Below, piece by piece: positions 56,951-64,000 of a stretch of 64,000 nt of DNA (its first letter is position 1; each line of letters opens with the position of its first letter). The stretch is from positions 2,542,001 to 2,606,000 of the forward strand of contig NZ_JAQNDK010000001.1 in assembly GCF_028368935.1 (NCBI RefSeq), written 5' to 3'. The notes beneath the pieces are model-generated. The model did not search any database. It had not been told where the DNA came from and saw only the letters and a program-made list of their open reading frames with translations. The translations under genes were made by a program, and so were the position numbers. The stretch comes from Sorangium aterium. GTDB lineage: Bacteria > Myxococcota_A > Polyangia > Polyangiales > Polyangiaceae.

Positions 56951-59818
56951 ATGCATACGCTTCGAAAGGTGTTTGCCGACAGGCCCCGGCGCGCTGCGCT
57001 CACGGCGCTGCCGCTCGTCGGCTCGCTCACGCTCGCGGGCGCTGCCGAGGCGCAGCAGCCGCAGCCGCCCTTCGGACCGCAGCCGATGCCGGGCCAGCCC
57101 GCGCAGCCGCCCGGCGCTTTCGGGCCCGAGCAGCCTCCCGCCCAGCCCGGTCCCTTCGGGCCGCAGCCCGCCCAGCCCGGCCCCTTCGGGCCGCAGCCCG
57201 CCCAGCCCGGCCCCTTCGGGCCACAGCCGGGCTTTCCGGGCGACGCTCCGCCGCAGTTCGGCCCGCAGCAGCCTGGCCAGCCGCCGCCGGACGCGAACTT
57301 CTCGTTCGGCGCGCAGGCGTCGGTCGGTGATCAGGGCCTCCAGGCCAGCGCGGCGGCGCCGAGGTCCACCGCGTGGGACGAGGAGGAGCGCGCGCTCTCC
57401 CTCACCGCACAGCCGAACCTGTGGGGCTCGACCGGCCTCCTCAGGACGTCGTACGCGGGCTCGGGCGCGCCGGGCACCTTCCGGGTGTCGTTCCTGCTCG
57501 ACTGGTTCTCCACGAGCGGCTTCCTCTGCGATCCGGCGGAGTCGACGCTCGCCGGTTACCCGATCACGTGCGGTCCTGACGCGAAGGAGGACTCGGCGAG
57601 CCACGTCGGAGCGTTCTTCGCGCTGAACGCGACTCCCCTGCCCTTCCTCGAGGGGTACGCGTCGATCCGCACGTTCGCGAACGCGAACGATCAGGGTCGT
57701 CCGCGGCTGCTGCAGGTGCTCGGCGACACGACGTTCGGCGTGAAGGCGTTCACCCCGACGAAGATCGGCAAGCCGTTCTCCTTCGGCGGCGAGGCGCAGC
57801 TGCTCCTGCTCAACGGGACCGGCGAGGTCGGCCTCGCCGGCGGCGGCACGAGCGCGGTCTTCCGCGGGCTCGCGTCGCTCGATCTGCGCAAGCCGCAGGG
57901 CAAGGGGTTCCCGCTGCGGGTGAACGTGAACCTCGGCTACAAGCTCGACAACTCCGGCGTCCTCGTGGAGGAGGTCGAGAAGGCGCGCGCGAAGGCGTTC
58001 ACGGACGGGCGCGAGCGGCAGCCGATCTCGCGGATTGAGCGGTTCGGGCTCGGCATCAACCGCGTCGACTTCTTCCAGACCCACCTCGGCGTCGAGGTGC
58101 CGCTGCCGAAGGTGCAGCCTTACCTCGAGTACACCCTCGACATCCCGGTGAACCGGCAGGGTTACGAGTGCCACACGAAGACCGTGTCGCGCGGCGACGT
58201 CTGCCTCGGGCTCGACGACTTCGCGTCTCCTGACCCGCAGAACCAGGGCGGACCGGGCTATGCCGCGGCGCCGTCGCGGCTGTCGCTCGGCGTGCGGGTG
58301 ACGCCGTTCGAGAAGGCGTTCCGCGGGCTCTCCGGACACGCAGCGTTGGATCTCGGCCTGTCGGCGACCTCCGTGTTCATCGAGGAGGTCGCGCCGCAGG
58401 CGCCGTGGACGCTCTATCTCGGGATTGGCTATGCGTACGATACGAAGCAGAAGGAGCCGCCGCCGGCCCCTGCGCCGCAGATCGCCAAGGAGCCGCCGCA
58501 GCTCGTGCCGGCGCCGCAGAGCTTCGCGCGCGGCTTCGTGCACGAGCAGAACAAGCCCGACGCGGCCGTGGCAGACGCCATCGTGACGATCGAGGGCGCG
58601 GCTCAGCCGCCGTACGCGACAGGGCCGGACGGCCGCTTCCTCACGAGGCACCTCGAGCCGGGGACGTACACCTTCAACATCCGGGCGAACGGGTACAAGC
58701 CCGGCACCTGCCAGGCGACGATCCTCCCTGGCGGGGCGGCGCCGGGGCAACCCGGGGCGTTCGGTCCGCAGCCCGGCGCCTTCGGTCCGCAGCCCGGGCA
58801 GCCGGGCGCCTTCGGTCCGCAACCCGGACAGCCTGGGCCTTTCGGCCCGCAGCCCGGCGCCTTCGGCCCGCAACCTGGCCCCTTCGGTCCGCAACCCGGG
58901 CAGCCCGGCGCCTTCGGTCCGCAACCCGGTCAGCCCGGCGCCTTCGGCCCGCAACCCGGGCAGCCCGGCGCCTTCGGTCCGCAACCTGGCCCCTTCGGTC
59001 CGCAGCCGGGACAGCCCGGCGCCTTCGGTCCGCAGCCGGGGCAGCCTGGGCCTTTCGGCCCGCAGCCCGGGCAGCCGGGTCCCTTCGGTCCGCAGCCGGG
59101 AGGGCCCGGCGCTGCGCCGAGCCCGACACAGCCGCAGGGGCCGACGTTCGTGGACGTCGACTGCTCCCTCGAGGCGCTGCCCAAGACGGGCAACATCGTC
59201 GGAACGGTGAAGGACGCGGAGAGCGGGGACGCGGTCGCCGGCGCGACGATCCGGCTCGTCGACGCAGCGGGCCGCGAGCAGACGGCGACGGCCGACGGAA
59301 GCGGATCCTTCCGTTTCCCCGACCTGCCGGCCGGCGCCGTGACGCTCAAGGTCGAGGCGCAGGGCTACATGAACCACGTCAACGAGGCCGACGTCCGGAC
59401 GAGCGAGGACACGCGCGCCACCCTCACGGTGAACAAGCGGCCGAAGATCTCGCTCGTGAAGGTGCTGGGCAACGAGATCAAGATCTCGCGGCAGATCCAC
59501 TTCGAGACCGACTCGGCGAAGATCCTCGGCGACTCGAACTCGCTGATGGAGGAGATCGCGGACGTGCTCCAGCGGAATCCGAACATCCGCAAGGTCGAGA
59601 TCCAGGGGCACACCGACAACACCGGCGGGCGTGAGCACAACCAGACGCTCAGCGAGGCCCGGGCGAACGCGGTGCGCGCCTGGCTGATCCGGGCCGGCGT
59701 GGACGGGTCGCGGCTGCTCGCGAAGGGCTATGGACAGGACCGCCCCGTCGCGCCGAACGTCACGCCCGCCAACAAGGCCAAGAACAGGCGCGTTCAGTTC
59801 ATCATCGTGGAGAAGTGA
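56951..59818 (+). CDS. OmpA-family outer-membrane protein with two Pro/Gly-rich repeat blocks
   Basis: This 955-residue protein has a signal peptide ending near residue 34 (GAAEA|QQ). The first repeat block (about 36-112) has units like PAQPGPFGPQ. A beta-rich region of about 360 residues (120-480), probably a barrel, follows. Next come a carboxypeptidase-regulatory-like fold (about 515-595), a second repeat block of PGQPGAFGPQ-type units (about 598-717), and a second such fold (about 745-835, NIVGTVKDAESGDAVAGATI). An OmpA peptidoglycan-binding domain closes it (about 845-955, IHFETDSAKIL, IQGHTDNTGG, NRRVQF). It likely links outer membrane and cell wall. Confidence 0.87.
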   Translation: MHTLRKVFADRPRRAALTALPLVGSLTLAGAAEAQQPQPPFGPQPMPGQPAQPPGAFGPEQPPAQPGPFGPQPAQPGPFGPQPAQPGPFGPQPGFPGDAPPQFGPQQPGQPPPDANFSFGAQASVGDQGLQASAAAPRSTAWDEEERALSLTAQPNLWGSTGLLRTSYAGSGAPGTFRVSFLLDWFSTSGFLCDPAESTLAGYPITCGPDAKEDSASHVGAFFALNATPLPFLEGYASIRTFANANDQGRPRLLQVLGDTTFGVKAFTPTKIGKPFSFGGEAQLLLLNGTGEVGLAGGGTSAVFRGLASLDLRKPQGKGFPLRVNVNLGYKLDNSGVLVEEVEKARAKAFTDGRERQPISRIERFGLGINRVDFFQTHLGVEVPLPKVQPYLEYTLDIPVNRQGYECHTKTVSRGDVCLGLDDFASPDPQNQGGPGYAAAPSRLSLGVRVTPFEKAFRGLSGHAALDLGLSATSVFIEEVAPQAPWTLYLGIGYAYDTKQKEPPPAPAPQIAKEPPQLVPAPQSFARGFVHEQNKPDAAVADAIVTIEGAAQPPYATGPDGRFLTRHLEPGTYTFNIRANGYKPGTCQATILPGGAAPGQPGAFGPQPGAFGPQPGQPGAFGPQPGQPGPFGPQPGAFGPQPGPFGPQPGQPGAFGPQPGQPGAFGPQPGQPGAFGPQPGPFGPQPGQPGAFGPQPGQPGPFGPQPGQPGPFGPQPGGPGAAPSPTQPQGPTFVDVDCSLEALPKTGNIVGTVKDAESGDAVAGATIRLVDAAGREQTATADGSGSFRFPDLPAGAVTLKVEAQGYMNHVNEADVRTSEDTRATLTVNKRPKISLVKVLGNEIKISRQIHFETDSAKILGDSNSLMEEIADVLQRNPNIRKVEIQGHTDNTGGREHNQTLSEARANAVRAWLIRAGVDGSRLLAKGYGQDRPVAPNVTPANKAKNRRVQFIIVEK
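58743..59105. repeat. In-frame Pro-Gly-Phe repeat block of the OmpA-family gene
   Basis: About fourteen units of 24 or 30 bases encode FGPQPGAFGPQPGQPG-like sequence. Unit lengths alternate between 8 and 10 residues, always in frame, and synonymous sites vary, showing both slippage and longer-term retention. A second, shorter block of related units (FGPQPAQPGP) lies at about 57056-57286 in the same gene. Confidence 0.88.
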
Positions 59819-59904
59819 GCCAGGTCCGCCGCCGGGCGGGCCCCGCATCCGGCCGCGCCTCGGCGTCGCTTGTCGGCGCCGGGGCGCTGCGATAGGGCAC
59901 GCGC

Positions 59905-60663
59905 ATGATCAAGCAGGTCGTCGCGACCGCGCTGGCGGTGGTCGTGGGTTGCGCGGCGCCCACCCCGGCGCCCGATGCCCGGCCAGCCGAGAGCGCCCGG
60001 CCCTCCTCGGTCGGCGCCGCGCCCACGGCGGCAGCAGCGACGCCAGGCGCCAGCGCGGCCGAGGCGGCGTCAGCGCCTCGGCCCGAGGACGCAGGCGCGC
60101 CGGAGCCGCCGCAGGACGGGGGCGGTCGCGCGGCCGAGGCGCCCGCGGCCGACGCGTCGCCCGGCCCAGGAGCGGAGGCGAGCGCCGGCGCCGACCCCAG
60201 CGCCGCGACATCCGCCCGCGCGGACAACAAGATCCTGCCGGCGCTCGAGAGCGAGGAGCTCACGGCGCGAGCCAGGGCGTTGTTCGACGCCATCGTGAAG
60301 AAGGAACCGGCGCTGGCCGACCCCTTCTGGTTCCCCAAGGAGCCGTTCATCCCGCTCAAGGACGTGAAGGACCCCGGCAAGTACTGGGACAACCTCCACG
60401 CCGCTTACGCGAACGACGTGAAGTCGATGCATCGGAAGCGCAAGAGCTGGGAGGGGGCGCGGTTCGTCGGCTTCGTGGTGGGGTCCAAGCCGAAGTGGGT
60501 GCCTCCTGGGGACGAGGTCAACAAGATCGGCTATTACCGGTCCTTTCACGGCAAGCTGAAGTACGAGATCGACGGGAAGCCGGCGGGCCTGGACGTCCAC
60601 ACGATCATCTCGTGGCAGGGCCGCTGGTACATCACGCACCTCGGCGACTTCAAGAAGCACTAG
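59905..60663 (+). CDS. Lipoprotein, unknown function
   Basis: This 252-residue protein has the leader MIKQVVATALAVVVGC with lipobox VVGC, Cys16. An Ala/Pro/Gly-rich linker of about 90 residues precedes a globular C-terminal domain of about 145 residues (ARALFDAIVKKEPALADPFWFPKEPFIPLKDVKDPGKYW, then YYRSFHGKLKYEIDGKPAGLDVHTIISWQGRWYITHL). I do not recognise the domain; the ending resembles small SH3-like or NTF2-like folds. It follows the OmpA-family gene on the same strand by 86 bp, so an envelope role is likely. Confidence 0.7.
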   Translation: MIKQVVATALAVVVGCAAPTPAPDARPAESARPSSVGAAPTAAAATPGASAAEAASAPRPEDAGAPEPPQDGGGRAAEAPAADASPGPGAEASAGADPSAATSARADNKILPALESEELTARARALFDAIVKKEPALADPFWFPKEPFIPLKDVKDPGKYWDNLHAAYANDVKSMHRKRKSWEGARFVGFVVGSKPKWVPPGDEVNKIGYYRSFHGKLKYEIDGKPAGLDVHTIISWQGRWYITHLGDFKKH

Positions 60664-60717
60664 GCGTCCGCGCCCGTTCTTGTGGACGCTGCGCGGGCGC
60701 GCCGCCATGGTCTCCGC

Positions 60718-61719
60718 GTGGCGCCGCTCGTCTCCGTCTTGCTCCCGTACCGGCAGGCGGAAGCGACGATCGAGGAGGCGCTGGAGAGCGTGCTCGCCGA
60801 GCGCGCCGTCGACCTGGAGGTGGTCGCCGTGGACGACGGCTCGACGGACGGCGGCCCAGCGAGGGTCGCGCGCGTCGCGCAGCGCGATCGCCGCGTCCTC
60901 CAGATCGCGACGGGCGGCGTGGGGATCGCGCGGGCGCTCTCGCGCGCGGCGGAGGCGGCGCGCGGCGAGCTCCTCGCCCGCATGGACGGAGACGACATCT
61001 CGGTCGGCGAGCGGCTCGCGCGGCAAGCGGAGACGCTCCTCCGGGATCCGCGGCTCGGCGTCGTCGGGGCCCGCGTCGAGGCGTTCGCTGCCGGGCCGAT
61101 CGGCGAGGGCATGCTGCGCTACGTCGACTGGCTGAACTCGATCGTCACCCCGGAGGACCACGCGCGGGAGATGTTCGTGGAGTCGCCGCTGTGCCACCCG
61201 TCGGTGACGCTCCGGCGGAGCGCGCTGGAGCAGGTGGGCGGGTTCCGGGAGGTCCCGTGGGCGGAGGACTACGATCTGTGGCTGCGCCTCGACGCGGCGG
61301 GCGCGCGGATGGCGAAGCTCCCGGAGCTCGGCCTGCGCTGGCGGCACCGCGAGGGGCGCGCAACGTTCGCCGATCCGCGGTACGCGATCGCGAGGTTCCT
61401 CGAGGCAAAGGCGCACTACCTCGCGAGGAAGCTGGGCCCGGCGCGCCCGGTGGCCGTGTGGGGCGCGGGAAAGACAGGCCGGCGGCTGGCGAGGGCGCTC
61501 GCCCGGAACGGCGTGACGCCCGCGCGGTTCGTGGACATCGACCCGCGCAAGATCGGCCGGATCGCGCAGGGCGCGCCGATCGTCGACCCGTCGCGGCTGG
61601 AGCGCGGCGCAGAGACCCTCGTCGTCGCCGTGGGCGCGCGAGGGGCGCGCGCGCTCATCCGCGGCCACCTCGCGGCGCGCGGCTTCGTCGAGGGCTCCGA
61701 CTACGTGTGCGCCTCCTGA
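60718..61719 (+). CDS. Family 2 glycosyltransferase with C-terminal Rossmann-like domain
   Basis: This 333-residue protein has a GTG at 60718 giving MAPLVSVLLPYRQAE, the usual GT-A start. GT2 features: VAVDDGSTDGG (about 36-46), ARMDGDD (the DXD region, about 83-89), SPLCHPSVTLRR and AEDYDLWLRL. From about residue 240, VAVWGAGKTGRRLARALARNG and FVDIDPRKIG form a nucleotide- or CoA-binding type Rossmann domain that most GT2 enzymes lack. Sugar donor and acceptor are unknown. It is not in a polysaccharide cluster. Confidence 0.87.
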   Translation: MAPLVSVLLPYRQAEATIEEALESVLAERAVDLEVVAVDDGSTDGGPARVARVAQRDRRVLQIATGGVGIARALSRAAEAARGELLARMDGDDISVGERLARQAETLLRDPRLGVVGARVEAFAAGPIGEGMLRYVDWLNSIVTPEDHAREMFVESPLCHPSVTLRRSALEQVGGFREVPWAEDYDLWLRLDAAGARMAKLPELGLRWRHREGRATFADPRYAIARFLEAKAHYLARKLGPARPVAVWGAGKTGRRLARALARNGVTPARFVDIDPRKIGRIAQGAPIVDPSRLERGAETLVVAVGARGARALIRGHLAARGFVEGSDYVCAS

Positions 61720-61780
61720 GCGAGCGCCGGGCGACCCTTTGCAACCGCGCGCTCTTTTGGGAGGATTCGATCCCACAGCG

Positions 61781-62503
<723 letters not shown>

Positions 62504-62504
62504 T

Positions 62505-62525
62505 CGCGGCCGCGCTTCGGCCGCG
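62505..62525. terminator. Hairpin between convergent aat and rbfA
   Basis: A perfect 8-bp stem CGCGGCCG (62505-62512) and CGGCCGCG (62518-62525) closes a 5-base loop, right after the aat stop and 18 bases from the rbfA stop. It is a likely shared terminator, though without a T-run. Confidence 0.5.
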
Positions 62526-62542
62526 CGCCGCTCGACCCCGCG

Positions 62543-62914
62543 CTAGGAGCGCTCGCCCGAGCCGTCCTTGATCTCTCGGAGCAGCTCCTCGATCCGCCGC
62601 TCGGCGTCGGGCCCCTCGTCGTAAAAGAAGCGCAGCGTCGGCACCACGCGCAGCCCCATCGTGCGGGCGACGTCCCTGCGCAGCCGGCCCGAGGCCGCCT
62701 CCAGCCCCTTGAGCAGGGCGCGGCGCGCCGCGGCGTCCTCCGCCCCGAACTCGTGGCGCACGTGGACCTTCGCGCTCTGCAGGTCGTCGGTGATCTCCAC
62801 GCGCGACACGAGAACGCCGGCGATCCGCGGGTCACGCAGATCCCGGAGCAGGTTGGACAGGTCCTCACGGAGCCGCTCGGCGACCCGCGTCGCCCGCTTC
62901 ACCACGCCGCTCAT
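62543..62914 (-). CDS. rbfA: 30S ribosome-binding factor A
   Basis: This 123-residue KH-type protein has RATRVAERLREDLSNLLRDLRDPRIAGVLVSRVEITDDLQSAKVHV and MGLRVVPTLRFFYDEGPDAERRIEELL. It assists 30S maturation at the 16S 5' end. The ATG overlaps the upstream ylxP-like stop by 4 bases (62911-62914). The order infB-ylxP-rbfA is conserved in many bacteria. Confidence 0.95.
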   Translation of the reverse strand: MSGVVKRATRVAERLREDLSNLLRDLRDPRIAGVLVSRVEITDDLQSAKVHVRHEFGAEDAAARRALLKGLEAASGRLRRDVARTMGLRVVPTLRFFYDEGPDAERRIEELLREIKDGSGERS

Positions 62915-63306
62915 TCGTCGTCCTCTGCGTCCTCGAGCATGTCCGAGGGCGCTCCCAGATCTCCATCGTCACGGCCGAGCGCCTGCTCGATGCCGCCCTG
63001 CACCCCAGCGCCGCCATCGCCGAACGGCACGATCTCTGTCGCCCGATCCGTGAGGACGGCGTGCGGCAGCGACCCCGCCATCGCGGCCACGTCCGCGAGG
63101 ACCTTGTCGCACATGACCGCCGAGTTCGAGACGACCGCGACGCCGAGCGTCGCCCGCCTCGGATCGTCGAGCACGCCGACCTCGGCGATCGACACGCGCA
63201 TCCGGCTCTGCGCCCGCTCCTTCAAGGAGCGCACCACGCTGCGCTTGTCCTTGAGGGAGCGGGCCCCGACGATATCGAGACGGAGACGGAGGACGCCCAC
63301 GAACAT
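62911..63306 (-). CDS. DUF503/YlxP-like protein
   Basis: This 131-residue protein's core (MFVGVLRLRLDIVGARSLKDKRSVVRSLKERAQSRM, then VSIAEVGVLDDPRRATLGVAVVSN) matches the DUF503 family found between infB and rbfA. YlxP is implicated in ribosome assembly in firmicutes. A 40-residue acidic Gly/Asp tail is extra. It starts 10 bases after the infB stop. Confidence 0.9.
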   Translation of the reverse strand: MFVGVLRLRLDIVGARSLKDKRSVVRSLKERAQSRMRVSIAEVGVLDDPRRATLGVAVVSNSAVMCDKVLADVAAMAGSLPHAVLTDRATEIVPFGDGGAGVQGGIEQALGRDDGDLGAPSDMLEDAEDDE

Positions 63307-63316
63307 CGGATGAGGC

Positions 63317-64000
63317 TCAGAGCTTCGTCTTGACCTCTTCGATCTCGAAGCTCTCGATGATGTCGCGCTCCTTGATGTCCGAGTAGCCCTCGAGCGAGAT
63401 ACCGCACTCGAACCCCTCGACCACCTCTTTCACGTCATCCTTGAACCGGCGCAACCCGGACAGGCGACCCGTCCAGACCACGGCGTTGTCCCGGATGAGG
63501 CGCGCCTCGCCGGTGCGCTTGACCGAGCCGCTGATGGCCATGCAGCCGGCGACCGTGCCCGCCTTCGTGATCTTGAAGACCTGGCGGACCTCGGCGCGGC
63601 CGAGGACCTTCTCCACCTTCGTCGCGGGGAGGAGTCCCTCCATCGCGCTCCGGATGTCGTCGACGGCGTTGTAGATGATGTTGTAGAGCCGGATCTCGAC
63701 GCCCTCGTTCTCGGCCAGAGCGCCCGCCTTGCCGGCCGGCCGGACGTTGAAGCCGACGATGATCGCCTTCGACGCGACCGCCAGGTTGACGTCGCCCTCG
63801 GTGATGCCGCCGACGGCGCCGTTCACGATCGTGACCTTCACCTTCTGGGTCGAGAGCTTCGCCAGCGCGTGGATGATCGCCTCGACCGAGCCCTGCACGT
63901 CGCCCTTGATGATCAGCTTGAGCTCGAGCTGATCGGCCTCCTGCAGGTTCTTCGTGATGGACTCGAGCGAGACGCGCGAGTCCTGCGGGATCAGCGTCTT
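63317..64000 (-). CDS. infB: Translation initiation factor IF-2, C-terminal part (5' end outside window)
   Basis: The window holds the last 227 codons, all of them open from the edge. Domain 3 (LIIKGDVQGSVEAIIHALAKL, VGGITEGDVNLA) and domain 4 (GRAEVRQVFKITKAGTVAGCMAISG, the fMet-tRNA-binding region with SGSVKRTGEARLIRD, ISLEGYSDIKERDIIESFE) are complete. The G domain and N-terminus lie beyond 64000. It heads the infB-ylxP-rbfA group on the minus strand. Confidence 0.96.
   Translation of the reverse strand, partial: KTLIPQDSRVSLESITKNLQEADQLELKLIIKGDVQGSVEAIIHALAKLSTQKVKVTIVNGAVGGITEGDVNLAVASKAIIVGFNVRPAGKAGALAENEGVEIRLYNIIYNAVDDIRSAMEGLLPATKVEKVLGRAEVRQVFKITKAGTVAGCMAISGSVKRTGEARLIRDNAVVWTGRLSGLRRFKDDVKEVVEGFECGISLEGYSDIKERDIIESFEIEEVKTKL

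Noticed and set aside
56798-59848. A 1,016-residue open reading frame antisense to the OmpA-family gene
   Set aside because: It is Arg/Leu/Gly-rich, without domains, and results from GC-biased codons of the real gene on the plus strand.
60682-60717. Upstream GTG start of the glycosyltransferase
   Set aside because: The added residues are Arg-rich and the GTG at 60718 gives the usual GT2 beginning.

Overview
The window is very GC-rich (about 70% or more), with G/C-biased third codon positions, frequent GTG starts and dense overlapping genes. A DUF2378/TIGR02265 protein (a myxobacterial paralogous family), several Hanks-type kinases, an orphan sigma-54 activator, many lipoproteins and an HPr kinase/EI/EIIA-Ntr cluster point to a large-genome myxobacterium, most like Sorangium or another Polyangiales member. 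It reads as ordinary chromosome. No rRNA, tRNA, prophage, transposase or CRISPR array was seen.

Layout. 1-7.2 kb: a divergent DUF2917/MocR pair, a four-module lipoprotein, an Rrf2 regulator, thioredoxin and a membrane-anchored Ser/Thr kinase. 7.2-15.2 kb, minus strand: a three-module secreted protein related to the lipoprotein, a fused APS kinase/ATP sulfurylase, then a chain of overlapping genes (Rrf2, cysK, E1-like moeB, cysO, an E1 N-terminal fragment, cysM, mec). This chain encodes protein-bound (CysO-type) cysteine synthesis. 15.5-18.5 kb: an AidB-like acyl-CoA dehydrogenase and a helix-turn-helix protein. 18.6-30.6 kb, minus strand: hpf, ptsN, hprK, rapZ, ptsH, ptsI, a 5'-nucleotidase lipoprotein, another lipoprotein and an outer-membrane barrel. 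Most junctions here are 4-base overlaps.

31-47 kb is mixed: an MpaB-family oxygenase, a zinc-ribbon kinase, NAD-isocitrate dehydrogenase, a hybrid-sensing histidine kinase, a DUF2378 protein, a decayed DinB gene, M15 and MepA peptidoglycan peptidases, a large AAA/TPR ATPase divergent from a death-fold-like (EAD-like) membrane protein, and several repeat or inverted-repeat elements. 47-54 kb is core metabolism: both subunits of a 3-oxoacid CoA-transferase, accD, folC, an SDR and glmM. 54-60 kb: an ABC ATPase coupled to a sigma-54 activator, divergent from a repeat-rich OmpA-family protein. 60-64 kb: a lipoprotein, a glycosyltransferase, aat, then rbfA, ylxP and the 3' end of infB on the minus strand.

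The most original items are these. (1) The E1-like enzyme of the cysO locus lacks its N-terminal arginine-finger segment, while a separate 116-residue gene in the same operon carries exactly that segment. (2) An Rrf2 regulator next to cysK ends in a C-terminal isoleucine tail, suggesting CymR-like CysK-coupled regulation. (3) There are a nested perfect palindrome between glmM and the ABC gene, a 244-bp MITE-like element, and a 28-bp palindrome-bearing tandem array. (4) An EAD-like/STAND-like divergent gene pair may form a signalling or conflict module.
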